Under the pieces are notes generated by a model. That model saw only the letters and a list, made by a program, of their open reading frames with translations. It had not been told where the DNA came from and searched no databases. Below are positions 8,617-17,600 of a stretch of 64,000 bases of DNA, one piece after another. The position numbers and the translations under genes were made by a program. The DNA is from Acidobacteriota bacterium. GTDB lineage: Bacteria; Acidobacteriota; Terriglobia; 2-12-FULL-54-10. Each line of letters begins with the position of its first letter. The first letter of the stretch is position 1. Where the stretch lies: assembly GCA_016191085.1 (NCBI GenBank), contig JACPPJ010000038.1, positions 1 to 64,000 of the forward strand, read 5' to 3'.

Positions 8617-9531
8617 GTGCCACTTAAGACCGACTTCCAAGGAACTGCCAACTACCTTCTCGATCCCGATCTAGCCGACTCGGTTGCGATCGCTCGCACG
8701 CTCGGCATGCCGCTGCTGCTCGAAGGTGAGCCGGGAACAGGCAAGACCAGACTCGCCGAGGCGATTGCGTCGGCAACGAATACCGCGCTTTACGAGTTCC
8801 CTGTCACTTCTGAAAGCAAAATCGAACAACTTATCGTTGATTTCGACAATATCCAGCGGCTCACGGACGCGCAGGCCGCCATCCTCAACGCGCAACTACA
8901 GCAAGCCGGAGTCGGCCAACGGATGGACCTGGGAGGAAGAACCGTTGACAACCTCAGTCACTACGTCAAGCTTGGGCCTCTGGCGCGGTCCTACAAGCAC
9001 CCGGGGTCAGTGCTACTGATCGATGAAATTGACAAGGGCAAGCGGGAATTCGCCAATAGCCTGTTATATGTTTTCAGCGAACGCAGGATCGTGATCCCGT
9101 ACACGGGCGAAGTGATTGATACACCCACGGACCACATGCCGACCATCGTCATCACGAGTAATCGTGAGCAGTCGCTGCCCGGCGCATTCCTGCGGCGCTG
9201 CATTTATCACTACATCAGCTTTCCGACTCCTGAGCGGTTGCAGGCCATCGTCCGCCTGCATTTTCCCGACGCCGATGACCAGTTGCTGCGCGCCGCTGTG
9301 ACCGTGTTCTACCAGCTTCGGGAGTTGCGGCTTGAGAAGCTACCCGCCACTGCGGAGATGCTGAACTGGTTCGCATATCTCTCAGCCAAGGGCTTCCCGC
9401 CAGACCAACTGGATCGCTTGCCAGGTTCTTCGACGCTGATCAAGAGCCACGGTGATCTGGGGCGATTGAGGGAGATACAGCAGTACGGCATGTCGCACCT
9501 ATACCGGCGCAGAACCGGGGGATACAACTAG
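8617..9531 (+). CDS. MoxR-type AAA+ ATPase
   Basis: An AAA+ ATPase of the MoxR/CoxD group, about 304 residues. Walker A is GEPGTGKT at 37-44 and Walker B is VLLIDEIDK at about 135-143. A sensor-1 segment VITSNRE follows, then an arginine-rich FLRRC segment. MoxR proteins act as chaperones that insert or activate metal cofactors or remodel complexes, with a VWA-domain partner. The next gene, one base downstream, is such a partner. I chose GTG at 8617 because AGGA at 8606-8609 is well spaced. An in-frame TTG at 8599 would add six residues but has no ribosome site. Confidence 0.88.
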   Translation: MPLKTDFQGTANYLLDPDLADSVAIARTLGMPLLLEGEPGTGKTRLAEAIASATNTALYEFPVTSESKIEQLIVDFDNIQRLTDAQAAILNAQLQQAGVGQRMDLGGRTVDNLSHYVKLGPLARSYKHPGSVLLIDEIDKGKREFANSLLYVFSERRIVIPYTGEVIDTPTDHMPTIVITSNREQSLPGAFLRRCIYHYISFPTPERLQAIVRLHFPDADDQLLRAAVTVFYQLRELRLEKLPATAEMLNWFAYLSAKGFPPDQLDRLPGSSTLIKSHGDLGRLREIQQYGMSHLYRRRTGGYN

Positions 9532-9532
9532 A

Positions 9533-10861
9533 ATGCTCAGCAGCTTTCCCGCTGAACTGCGCAAACACGGGTTGCATGCGGATGTTCGCACCATCCTGCA
9601 GCTTTATACTTTGATGAGCCGCGGCCTGGTTCAGGACCTGGGAACGCTGTACTCCTTCGGCGAGCGGCTGGTGGTCAAAGATCCGCGCCAAAAAGGACCC
9701 TACACAGTCGCATTCTTCGCTCACTTTCTGGACGTCCATACAGCTCCCGGGCAGTCGCTCGATGACGCCGTCATCACTTCCGATGTTTTCCACCACTGGC
9801 GCCTCAAGCACGCTCCGGGCAGCAGACAGCCTACCCCGCAACTGATTGATGAGTTCCTCGATTTCGTTCTGAGCAGGCGCCCCGGCTTCACAGCGACCAG
9901 CGTTCCGTTGAACCCGGGCTATGAGGACCGGCCGGAGATCGACGTGCCTTTCGCCGAAATGGAAGACATCACACACGAGGCGGAGTTTGACTGGTCGGAT
10001 ATGGACCTGGCCGAGATCATCAGGAAGATGAAGGAGATCGCGGAAAAGCAGAAGGAGTCACACAGCGGCGGGCACAAATACATCGGGACGCACGGAACCA
10101 CGCCTTATGGGCACAACGGCAGAGCGAAAGACGGTGTGCGCGTCGGCGGCAGGAGTGTCCACCTCAGCGCCAGGATGGTGCTGAACGATCCGCGATACTT
10201 TCCCGTGGACCTGAACGCACTCCTCAGCGACAACAACGTTGACGCCGCGCTCGCTGCGTTGAAAGGTGTCGCTGAACGGACTTCCCGATTGGAACTCGAC
10301 CTGGAAGAGACGATTCGCTGGGGGGCCAAGAGGGGCGGTCTGTTCATACCTCATCTGAAGAACGAGGAGGATGATCGGTTCAACGTCATGCTGTTCATCG
10401 ACAACGGCGGTTTCTCGATGGATCCGTATATACCGGTCGTCCGCACGTTATTCCAAAAGATGAAGACGCGGTTCGGCCACGACCTGCGGATCTTTTACTT
10501 CCACAACATAATTGACGGGACGGTGTACAAGGACCAGGCCAGAACCAAAGAACCCGTGATGACAGAAAGTCTTCTTCGCGAGGGCCAGCATCACAGCGTT
10601 TTCATTGTCGGTGATGCCAGTATGGCGCCTTACGAGCTGCACGCCGGACCAAAATCCGGCTTTGATTACGTGCGCGAAATGGCCGAGACGTTCCCTCGTT
10701 TCGCATGGCTGAACCCGGTGGCTGAAGGCGCATGGGGGCACACCGAGACTATCAATGACATCCGCACCATCGTAAAGATGTTTCCACTGACACCGCGGGG
10801 CATCGAACGCGCAGTTCGGTATTTGAACCAATCCTCCGCGCGCGCCATAGAAGAAAAATAA
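9533..10861 (+). CDS. CoxE-like VWA-domain protein, MoxR partner
   Basis: A 442-residue cytoplasmic protein with no signal peptide. The N-terminal helical part (1-200) has an acidic stretch around EMEDITHEAEFDWSDMD and a Gly/His-rich linker. The C-terminal part (about 280-430) is VWA-like, with NVMLFIDNGGFSMDPY where the metal-binding DxSxS would be. This is a degenerate site, similar in style to the DVGGSMD of other CoxE-like proteins. A late FIVGDASMAPYEL strand and a WLNPVAEGAWGHT segment resemble that family. It begins one base after the MoxR stop, so the two are surely co-transcribed. No metalloenzyme structural genes are nearby, so the client is unknown. Confidence 0.78.
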   Translation: MLSSFPAELRKHGLHADVRTILQLYTLMSRGLVQDLGTLYSFGERLVVKDPRQKGPYTVAFFAHFLDVHTAPGQSLDDAVITSDVFHHWRLKHAPGSRQPTPQLIDEFLDFVLSRRPGFTATSVPLNPGYEDRPEIDVPFAEMEDITHEAEFDWSDMDLAEIIRKMKEIAEKQKESHSGGHKYIGTHGTTPYGHNGRAKDGVRVGGRSVHLSARMVLNDPRYFPVDLNALLSDNNVDAALAALKGVAERTSRLELDLEETIRWGAKRGGLFIPHLKNEEDDRFNVMLFIDNGGFSMDPYIPVVRTLFQKMKTRFGHDLRIFYFHNIIDGTVYKDQARTKEPVMTESLLREGQHHSVFIVGDASMAPYELHAGPKSGFDYVREMAETFPRFAWLNPVAEGAWGHTETINDIRTIVKMFPLTPRGIERAVRYLNQSSARAIEEK

Positions 10862-10965
10862 AGAACCCACGCACTACCCCTTCTCATTTCCACACGTTTT
10901 TCTCCGGTTGATCATCTAATCAGTAGTATCCAAACGCCTCATAGTGAACGGAACGGAACCGCCAT

Positions 10966-11898
10966 ATGACTGAATCAGCGCTGAGTCCGAGTGAACAAGT
11001 TGCGTCACTTTGGGAGCTCGGAGGACTTAGCTGGAGAGAACTCGGCAAGCGCGTCTGGTCAGAAATCGATAAAGATGATTTGCTGAACCGCGCGTACGAA
11101 GTGGCGTACAACTTTATGCTGTCGTTTTTCCCACTCCTTCTGTTCCTCGTCGCCGTATTCGGAATACTTGCTTCCCACGGAAGCACTCTCAGATACGATC
11201 TGTTCTATTACTTCCAACGGGCGCTGCCCGCCGATGCATACGGCGTAGTCACAAGAACCCTCGACGAAGTCACCCGTAACGCCGGCGCCGGCAAGCTGAG
11301 CTTCGGACTGCTCTTCACGTTATATGCGGGCTCCGGCGGCATCATGCAGTTGATATCAACGTTGAACTCAGCCTACGGGGTGCGGGAAAGGCGCTCCTGG
11401 CTCAAGGTGCATCTGCTCGCTATCGCCCTCACTGCTGGCATAGCTGTGTTTGTCTTCGGCGGTCTTCTGTTGCTGCTGGGAGGCGGGCATGTAGCCGAGT
11501 ACCTGGGAGCGAAAATCGGGCTAAGTTCCGCAGCGGTGGCGATCTGGAAAGTGTTGCAATGGGTTCTGGCGTTCGGGTTTATTATCGTCGCCTTCGCGAT
11601 CATCTATTACTATGCTCCGAACGTGAAGGAGCGGCATTGGTACTGGATAACTCCCGGGTCGGTAGTGGGTGTCTTGTTGTGGGTCGCCGCATCCGCCGCC
11701 TTCCGGTTGTATCTGCACTATTTCAACAGTTACAGCAAGACATATGGATCGTTAGGGGCGGTCATCATCCTCATGATCTGGTTCTACGTAACCGGCCTGG
11801 CATTCCTCATCGGCGGCGAGATTAATGCCGTCATTGAGCAAGCCGCCGCCGAGCGCGGTCATCCCGAGGCCAAAGCCGAAGGCCGGCAAGCCGCTTGA
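10966..11898 (+). CDS. YihY/virulence factor BrkB family membrane protein
   Basis: A 310-residue inner-membrane protein with six predicted spans. It has the family pattern AYEVAYNFMLSFFPLLLFLV near residues 42-61, LYAGSGGIMQLISTLN near 120, YYAPNVKERHWYWITPGSV near 215 and SYSKTYGSLGAVIILMIWFY near 255. It was once labelled ribonuclease BN in error. The role is unknown, with transport or envelope integrity suggested for relatives. The last 25 residues are Ala/Glu-rich and soluble. The ribosome site is weak, but there is no better start. Confidence 0.9.
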   Translation: MTESALSPSEQVASLWELGGLSWRELGKRVWSEIDKDDLLNRAYEVAYNFMLSFFPLLLFLVAVFGILASHGSTLRYDLFYYFQRALPADAYGVVTRTLDEVTRNAGAGKLSFGLLFTLYAGSGGIMQLISTLNSAYGVRERRSWLKVHLLAIALTAGIAVFVFGGLLLLLGGGHVAEYLGAKIGLSSAAVAIWKVLQWVLAFGFIIVAFAIIYYYAPNVKERHWYWITPGSVVGVLLWVAASAAFRLYLHYFNSYSKTYGSLGAVIILMIWFYVTGLAFLIGGEINAVIEQAAAERGHPEAKAEGRQAA

Positions 11899-11918
11899 GA
11901 CGCAGCAGCGTTTGGGTA

Positions 11919-11942
11919 GGAACGGGCCGGAAGGCCCGTCCC
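11919..11942. repeat. GC-rich palindrome, copy 3
   Basis: ACGGGCC / GGCCCGT stem with loop GGAA. Flanking bases extend the stem with one mismatch. It lies between the convergent yihY-like and glycine-zipper genes and is the same family as 5559-5582 and 8420-8439. Confidence 0.65.
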
Positions 11943-11954
11943 CACTCTGAACGG

Positions 11955-12932
11955 CTACCGGTTATAGGGCTGGAAACCGCCGCCGGGGCGCAGATCAATT
12001 TGATCCCGCGCAATCTCCCGCTCGTTCGCATCTCTCAGAATGAACACGTACAGGTGGCCCTGCTCGATCCATGGCGCGGCCTGAGTTCCTGTTTCACCTG
12101 ACGCGAACAGTTTGGGCGCGTTATCGTCGATCTTGACATATACCCGCGCACCGCTAACTCCGGGCGCTCGCCAGCTCACATTATTACTGGCATCAATGCG
12201 AATCGTGTTACCGCCGCCACCAGCCCGCGCACCGTAATCAGCAGAACCGGAATATCCCATGTTGTCACGCCTGTGGAAGTGACGCCCTTCTCGCATGAAC
12301 CCAGTATCTGCGACGCCGAGTTGCAGGGGCTCATCCAGACGGAAGGTTAACAGCGACTCTGCGGGTACTTTCACTTGCTGTCCGCGCGTAAGTACTTGCA
12401 CACCAGCGCCTGCTGCTGCACCCGCGCCAGCACCTATGGCGGCGCCTTTACCGCCGCCGGCCATCGCTCCGATTACAGCTCCGAGCAATGCGCCACCGCC
12501 GACGTACTTGCCGGTTCTCTTATTGATGCCGATGCCTTCCTTCTGCCCCTTTGCAATTCCGCCTTCAGTGTAGATCGCGTACCGCTGGCCGTTGATGGTA
12601 ACAGAGTCCAGATCGAGCGCTACTTCGTTGCTTGAAACCGGTTTCACTATCAGCTCGACATCGGATCCTCTGGGAATGGCGATGCGTCCGCTTCTGTCTC
12701 TGACGTCTTCATTCACAACGCCTGAGTAGACGCGACCGTCGGTCTCCCTGGTATCTATGTCCTCGTTCGTTCTTATCTGGACAGTGGTTCCGGCATCTAT
12801 GGTTCGCGGGTAATTACCTCGTTGAGCTTTCGCCGCCTGCGGGGCTACCATTGCCCACACCACGCCAGTAAGCGCGATGGCCAGCGACAGCCGGACCGAG
12901 GAGCGCAACGGAGTTAAATTTCTCTTCATCAT
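11955..12932 (-). CDS. exported glycine-zipper protein, unknown role
   Basis: An exported protein of about 325 residues. I chose the start MMKRNLTPL at 12932 because GGGAGGTG lies 6-7 bases upstream. A longer frame from 12965 lacks a site. The signal peptide runs to about AKAQR. A beta-rich region carries [16 protein letters not shown] and RGSDVELIV, as in acidobacterial envelope proteins with SH3-like repeats. A glycine-zipper segment follows (about 140-180: [20 protein letters not shown]), suggesting membrane insertion or oligomerisation. The C-terminal part has an all-beta segment with [18 protein letters not shown] do not recognise a named family. It is convergent with the yihY-like gene. 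Confidence 0.72.
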   Translation of the reverse strand: MMKRNLTPLRSSVRLSLAIALTGVVWAMVAPQAAKAQRGNYPRTIDAGTTVQIRTNEDIDTRETDGRVYSGVVNEDVRDRSGRIAIPRGSDVELIVKPVSSNEVALDLDSVTINGQRYAIYTEGGIAKGQKEGIGINKRTGKYVGGGALLGAVIGAMAGGGKGAAIGAGAGAAAGAGVQVLTRGQQVKVPAESLLTFRLDEPLQLGVADTGFMREGRHFHRRDNMGYSGSADYGARAGGGGNTIRIDASNNVSWRAPGVSGARVYVKIDDNAPKLFASGETGTQAAPWIEQGHLYVFILRDANEREIARDQIDLRPGGGFQPYNR

Positions 12933-13218
12933 CGATTCACCTCCCTGGGCGCAGTCACCGCCCACTAATTGGATGCCACTGGCTCGCGATCGGGGCGCTT
13001 TGCCTCATGGTGACAACTACTTACGACAAAATTAGTCGGGTGGGGGGTGACATCAAAGGCTTAATGCCCGCTAATTTTCTTGCAAAGTGTTCCCACCGCT
13101 AGCAGTGCGCCATCGCCTGGCACTCTTGGCAGGAAGCAACTTCGACCGCCGCATACTGTTGAACTCACACTGCTGCCGTATAATCAATCGATTGGCAAAT
13201 ACGGCTTCTGGAGACCCA

Positions 13219-14398
13219 TTGATAACGAAAGCTTTGGAAGGAATCACAGTCGTCTCACTGGAACACGCCATCGCAGCGCCTTTCTGCACCCGGCAACTGG
13301 CGGAACTGGGCGCCCGGGTCATCAAGATTGAGCGGCCTGGGGAGGGCGACTTCGCGCGTAGTTACGATGAGCGCGTACGCGGGCTGTCTTCCCATTTCGT
13401 GTGGTGCAACCGTTCCAAGGAAAGCCTCACGCTGGATATCAAACATCCGCAGGCACAGCCAATTCTGGCCAGTCTTCTACAAGAGACCGATGTGCTGGTT
13501 GAGAACCTTGCGCCCGGAGCCGCCGCGAGGCTCGGATTAGCTTACGAAACCTTGAGTGAGCGTTATCCGAAACTCATAGTTTGTGATATCTCAGTACGGC
13601 GCCGATGGTCCATACCGCGATAAAAAGGCCTATGACCTCTTAGTCCAGGCGGAATCGGGCTTCCTTTCGATCACAGGGACGCCTGAACAACCCGCCAAAG
13701 CCGGTTGCTCGATAGCCGACATATCCGCCGGTATGTATGCACTTACTAACATCCTCGCCGCCCTCATCGAGCGGGGAAAGACCGGCAGCGGCTGCCGCAT
13801 AGACGTGTCCATGCTGGAAAGCATGGCGGAGTGGATGAGCTATCCTCTGTACTACACATTTGAGGGCGCGCCGCCGCCGCCGCGGGCGGGCGCCTCCCAT
13901 GCCACCATTTATCCTTACGGTCCGATTGCAACCGGTGACGGTAAATCGGTGATGCTAGGCCTTCAGAATGAACGCGAGTGGGGCGGCTTTTGCTCCAAAG
14001 TCCTGCAGCAACCTGAGTTGGCCACAGACCCCCGTTTCTCCTCGAACTCCCGTCGGGGAGCTGCCCGGGCCGAATTGAGCGCCATCATCAACGAGGTCTT
14101 CTCGCGTTTGACGGCAGAGCAGGCATTGCAGCGCCTTGAAGACGCCCAGATCGCAAACGCCCGCATGAACGAAATGGCCGAAGTGTGGGCGCATCCGCAA
14201 CTTGCAGCGCGCCAGCGATGGTCGCAAGTGCAAACGCCAGCCGGCGCCGTTCCCGCCTTAACCCCGCCGGGTATCTCACCCGGGGAAATGCAGCCCGGGC
14301 CGGTACCGGCTCTCGGCCAACATACCACCTTCATCCTCCGCGAACTGGGTTGCTCGGAACCGGAAGTAGCAGACCTGCGGACACATAACGTCGTGTAA
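13219..14398 (+). pseudogene. class III (CaiB/BaiF) CoA-transferase, frameshifted
   Basis: Two overlapping frames together make one CoA-transferase of about 393 residues. The first runs from TTG 13219 (GGAG at 13210-13213) as LITKALEGITVVSLEHAIA, through LGARVIKIERPGEGDFAR, to YPKLIVCDIS, then goes wrong. The second frame resumes with YGADGPYRDKKAYDLLVQAE, which holds the expected catalytic aspartate region, and runs to the end. At 13590 the DNA reads TCAGTACGGC where an intact gene would read TCAGGGTACGGC, so two G's appear to be missing. The family moves CoA between carboxylic acids. If the shift is real the gene is inactive, and if it is a base-calling error in a G-run the gene is intact. 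Confidence 0.85.
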
Positions 14399-14452
14399 AC
14401 ATTGCTTTGCTGCGTCTGCTCAGTATCCAACCTCAGGTATTCACCTTAGGGG

Positions 14453-14480
14453 TTGACGCTGATCGTTTTACCCTTACATT
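14453..14480 (+). promoter_or_regulatory. candidate promoter for the poly-HAMP kinase operon
   Basis: TTGACG at 14453-14458 and TACATT at 14475-14480 with a 16-base spacer, about 170 bases upstream of the kinase start. It lies in an otherwise featureless 249-base gap after the CoA-transferase. Confidence 0.4.
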
Positions 14481-14647
14481 TCCCGGTACTCTATGAATCG
14501 GCTCGCCTCGGAGACGGCCTCGGGTATTTGGCGTGGTTTAATCCTAGCGACGGAAATGCAGCGACCGCGGCTCAACCATCCCCCGAACGGGACCCGGCAC
14601 CGCTGCGGACAGTGGCGAATTGAATTTATGGTTTGGAGGATCGGTTC

Positions 14648-17600
14648 ATGGCCAAGCAGAATGCCAGCACCCTACAGGTTCGTGAAACGGAAAACGGAAA
14701 TGCTCTGAATTCCGGCGAACTCTTGAACGCGCTACAGGCAGTCCGCGACGGAGATTTTTCCGTGCGCCTGCCGGGTGACCGCACTGGCATCGAGGGCAAG
14801 ATTGCCGATACCTTCAACCAGATCGTCGCCGCCAACGCCCGAATGGCGAGTGAACTGAAGCGCGTTGGATCTGCCGTTGGTAAGAAGGGCCAAACCAGCC
14901 AGCGCGTAAAGTTCGGCACCCTCAGCGGTGAATGGGGCGACATGGAATCGTCCATCAACGGAGTCATTGACGACCTGCTCTGGCCCACCACGGAAGTGAC
15001 ACGCGCCATCTCTGCGGTGGCGCAGGGCGACCTGCTCCGCACCGTTCCGCTTGAAGTAGACGGACGCCCACTGGAAGGCGAGTTCCTACGATCTGCGACT
15101 ATCGTCAACACCATGATTCAGCAGTTGGTGGTGTTCACTTCAGAAGTGACGCGCGTGGCGCGCGAAGTCGGCACCGACGGCAAGCTCGGCGGCCAGGCTG
15201 AAGTGCGCGAGGTCAGCGGCGTCTGGAAAGACCTTACCCAGAACGTAAACCTGATGGCCAGCAATCTCACCGCGCAAGTCCGCAACATCGCGGATGTGAC
15301 CATCGCGGTGGCCAGCGGCGACTTGTCCAAGAAAATCACGGTGGACGTTCGCGGCGAGATCTTGCAGCTCAAAGAGGCTATTAATACGATGGTGGACCAG
15401 TTGCGGTCGTTCGCCAGCGAGGTGACACGCGTGGCCCGCGAAGTGGGAACCGAAGGCCGTCTGGGCGGACAGGCCGTCGTGCCCGGTGTGGCCGGAACGT
15501 GGAAGGACCTCACCGACTCCGTCAACGCCATGTGCGGCAACTTGACCGCTCAAGTACGAAACATCGCCGATGTGACCACGGCTGTGGCGCGCGGCGATTT
15601 GTCCCGTAAAATCACGGTCGATGTAAAAGGCGAGATTCTGGAGCTGAAGAACACCATCAACACCATGGTGGACCAGCTCAACGCGTTCGCCGGTGAAGTC
15701 ACTCGCGTGGCGCGTGAAGTCGGAACAGACGGAAAACTGGGCGGTCAAGCCCAGGTCCGCGAGGTTAGCGGGGTCTGGAAGGACCTAACCGAAAACGTAA
15801 ACTTCATGGCCAGTAACCTCACCGCTCAGGTGCGCAACATCGCGGATGTAACCATCGCAGTTGCCAGCGGCGACTTGTCGAAGAAGATCACCGTGGATGT
15901 GCGTGGCGAAATCTTGCAGCTCAAAGAAGCCATCAACACCATGGTGGACCAGTTACGATCGTTCGCCAGCGAGGTGACACGCGTGGCCCGTGAGGTGGGT
16001 ACCGAAGGCCGACTCGGTGGACAGGCAATCGTACCCGGCGCGGCCGGCACGTGGAAGGACCTCACCGATAGCGTCAACTCCATGGCCAATAACCTGACCG
16101 CTCAGGTACGCAACATCGCCGACGTGACCACGGCCGTGGCACGCGGCGACCTGTCGCGCAAAATCACCGTGGACGTGCGCGGCGAGATTCTGGAGCTGAA
16201 AAACACCATCAACACCATGGTGGACCAGTTGAACGCCTTCGCCTCCGAAGTGACGCGCGTGGCCCGCGAAGTCGGCACCGACGGCAAGCTGGGCGGACAG
16301 GCACAGGTTTCGGGTGTGGCGGGAACTTGGAAAGATTTGACCGATAACGTCAATTTCATGGCCAGCAACCTCACCGCTCAGGTGCGCAACATTGCTGAAG
16401 TCGCGACCGCTATTGCTAACGGCGACCTCTCCAGAAAAATCACGGTAAACGTCAGCGGCGAGATTTTGCAGTTGAAAGAAACCATCAACACCATGGTGGA
16501 CCAGCTTAACGCTTTCGCCGGCGAAGTGACGCGCGTTGCGCGCGAGGTCGGTACTGAAGGACGCCTCGGCGGACAAGCCAACGTTCGAGGCGTGGCAGGA
16601 ACGTGGAAGGACCTCACCGACAGCGTCAACTCGATGGCCGGCAACCTGACAGCGCAGGTCCGCAACATCGCCGAAGTCGCGACCGCTATCGCCAGCGGCG
16701 ACTTATCACGCAAGATCACGGTGGACGTGAAAGGCGAAATCCTGCAGCTCAAAGAAACGCTGAACGGCATGGTGGACCAGCTCAATGCGTTCGCCGGAGA
16801 AGTGACGCGCGTCGCCCGCGAAGTGGGTACGGAAGGGCGTCTCGGCGGTCAGGCAAACGTGCCCGGAGTAGCCGGAACGTGGAAGGACTTGACCGACAGC
16901 GTGAACTCGATGGCCGGCAACCTCACCGCCCAGGTCCGCAACATCGCTGAAGTGACCACGGCCGTTGCCCGCGGCGAGCTATCGCGCAAAATCACGGTCG
17001 ACGTCAAAGGCGAAATCCTGGAGCTGAAGAACACTATCAACACCTTGGTGGACCAGCTCAACGCGTTTGCTTCGGAGGTGACGCGCGTCGCCCGCGAGGT
17101 GGGAACCGAAGGCAAACTCGGCGGACAAGCCGTCGTGCCGGGCGTCGCAGGGACGTGGAAGGACCTCACCGACAGCGTCAACTTCATGGCCAGCAACCTC
17201 ACGGCACAGGTGCGCAACATCGCCGAGGTGGCAACCGCAATTGCGAGCGGTGATCTGTCGAAGAAGATCACCGTGGACGTGCGCGGCGAAATTCTGCTGC
17301 TGAAAGAAACACTCAACACCATGGTGGAGCAGCTCCGGTCGTTTGCAGCCGAGGTAACGCGCGTCGCGCGCGAGGTGGGTACCGACGGCCGTCTGGGCGG
17401 CCAAGCCGTGGTACCTGGCGTGGCCGGCACGTGGAAGGACCTCACCGACAACGTCAACTTGCTCGCCGCAAATCTCACAACGCAGGTGCGCAACATCGCT
17501 GAGGTGACGACAGCCGTGGCGCGCGGCGACCTCTCCCGCAAAATCACGGTCGACGTCAAAGGCGAAATCCTGGAGCTGAAGAACACTATCAACACCATGG

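Noticed and set aside
10966-11898. Ribonuclease BN
   Set aside because: The family was misnamed. True RNase BN is a metallo-beta-lactamase, whereas this is a YihY/BrkB membrane protein.
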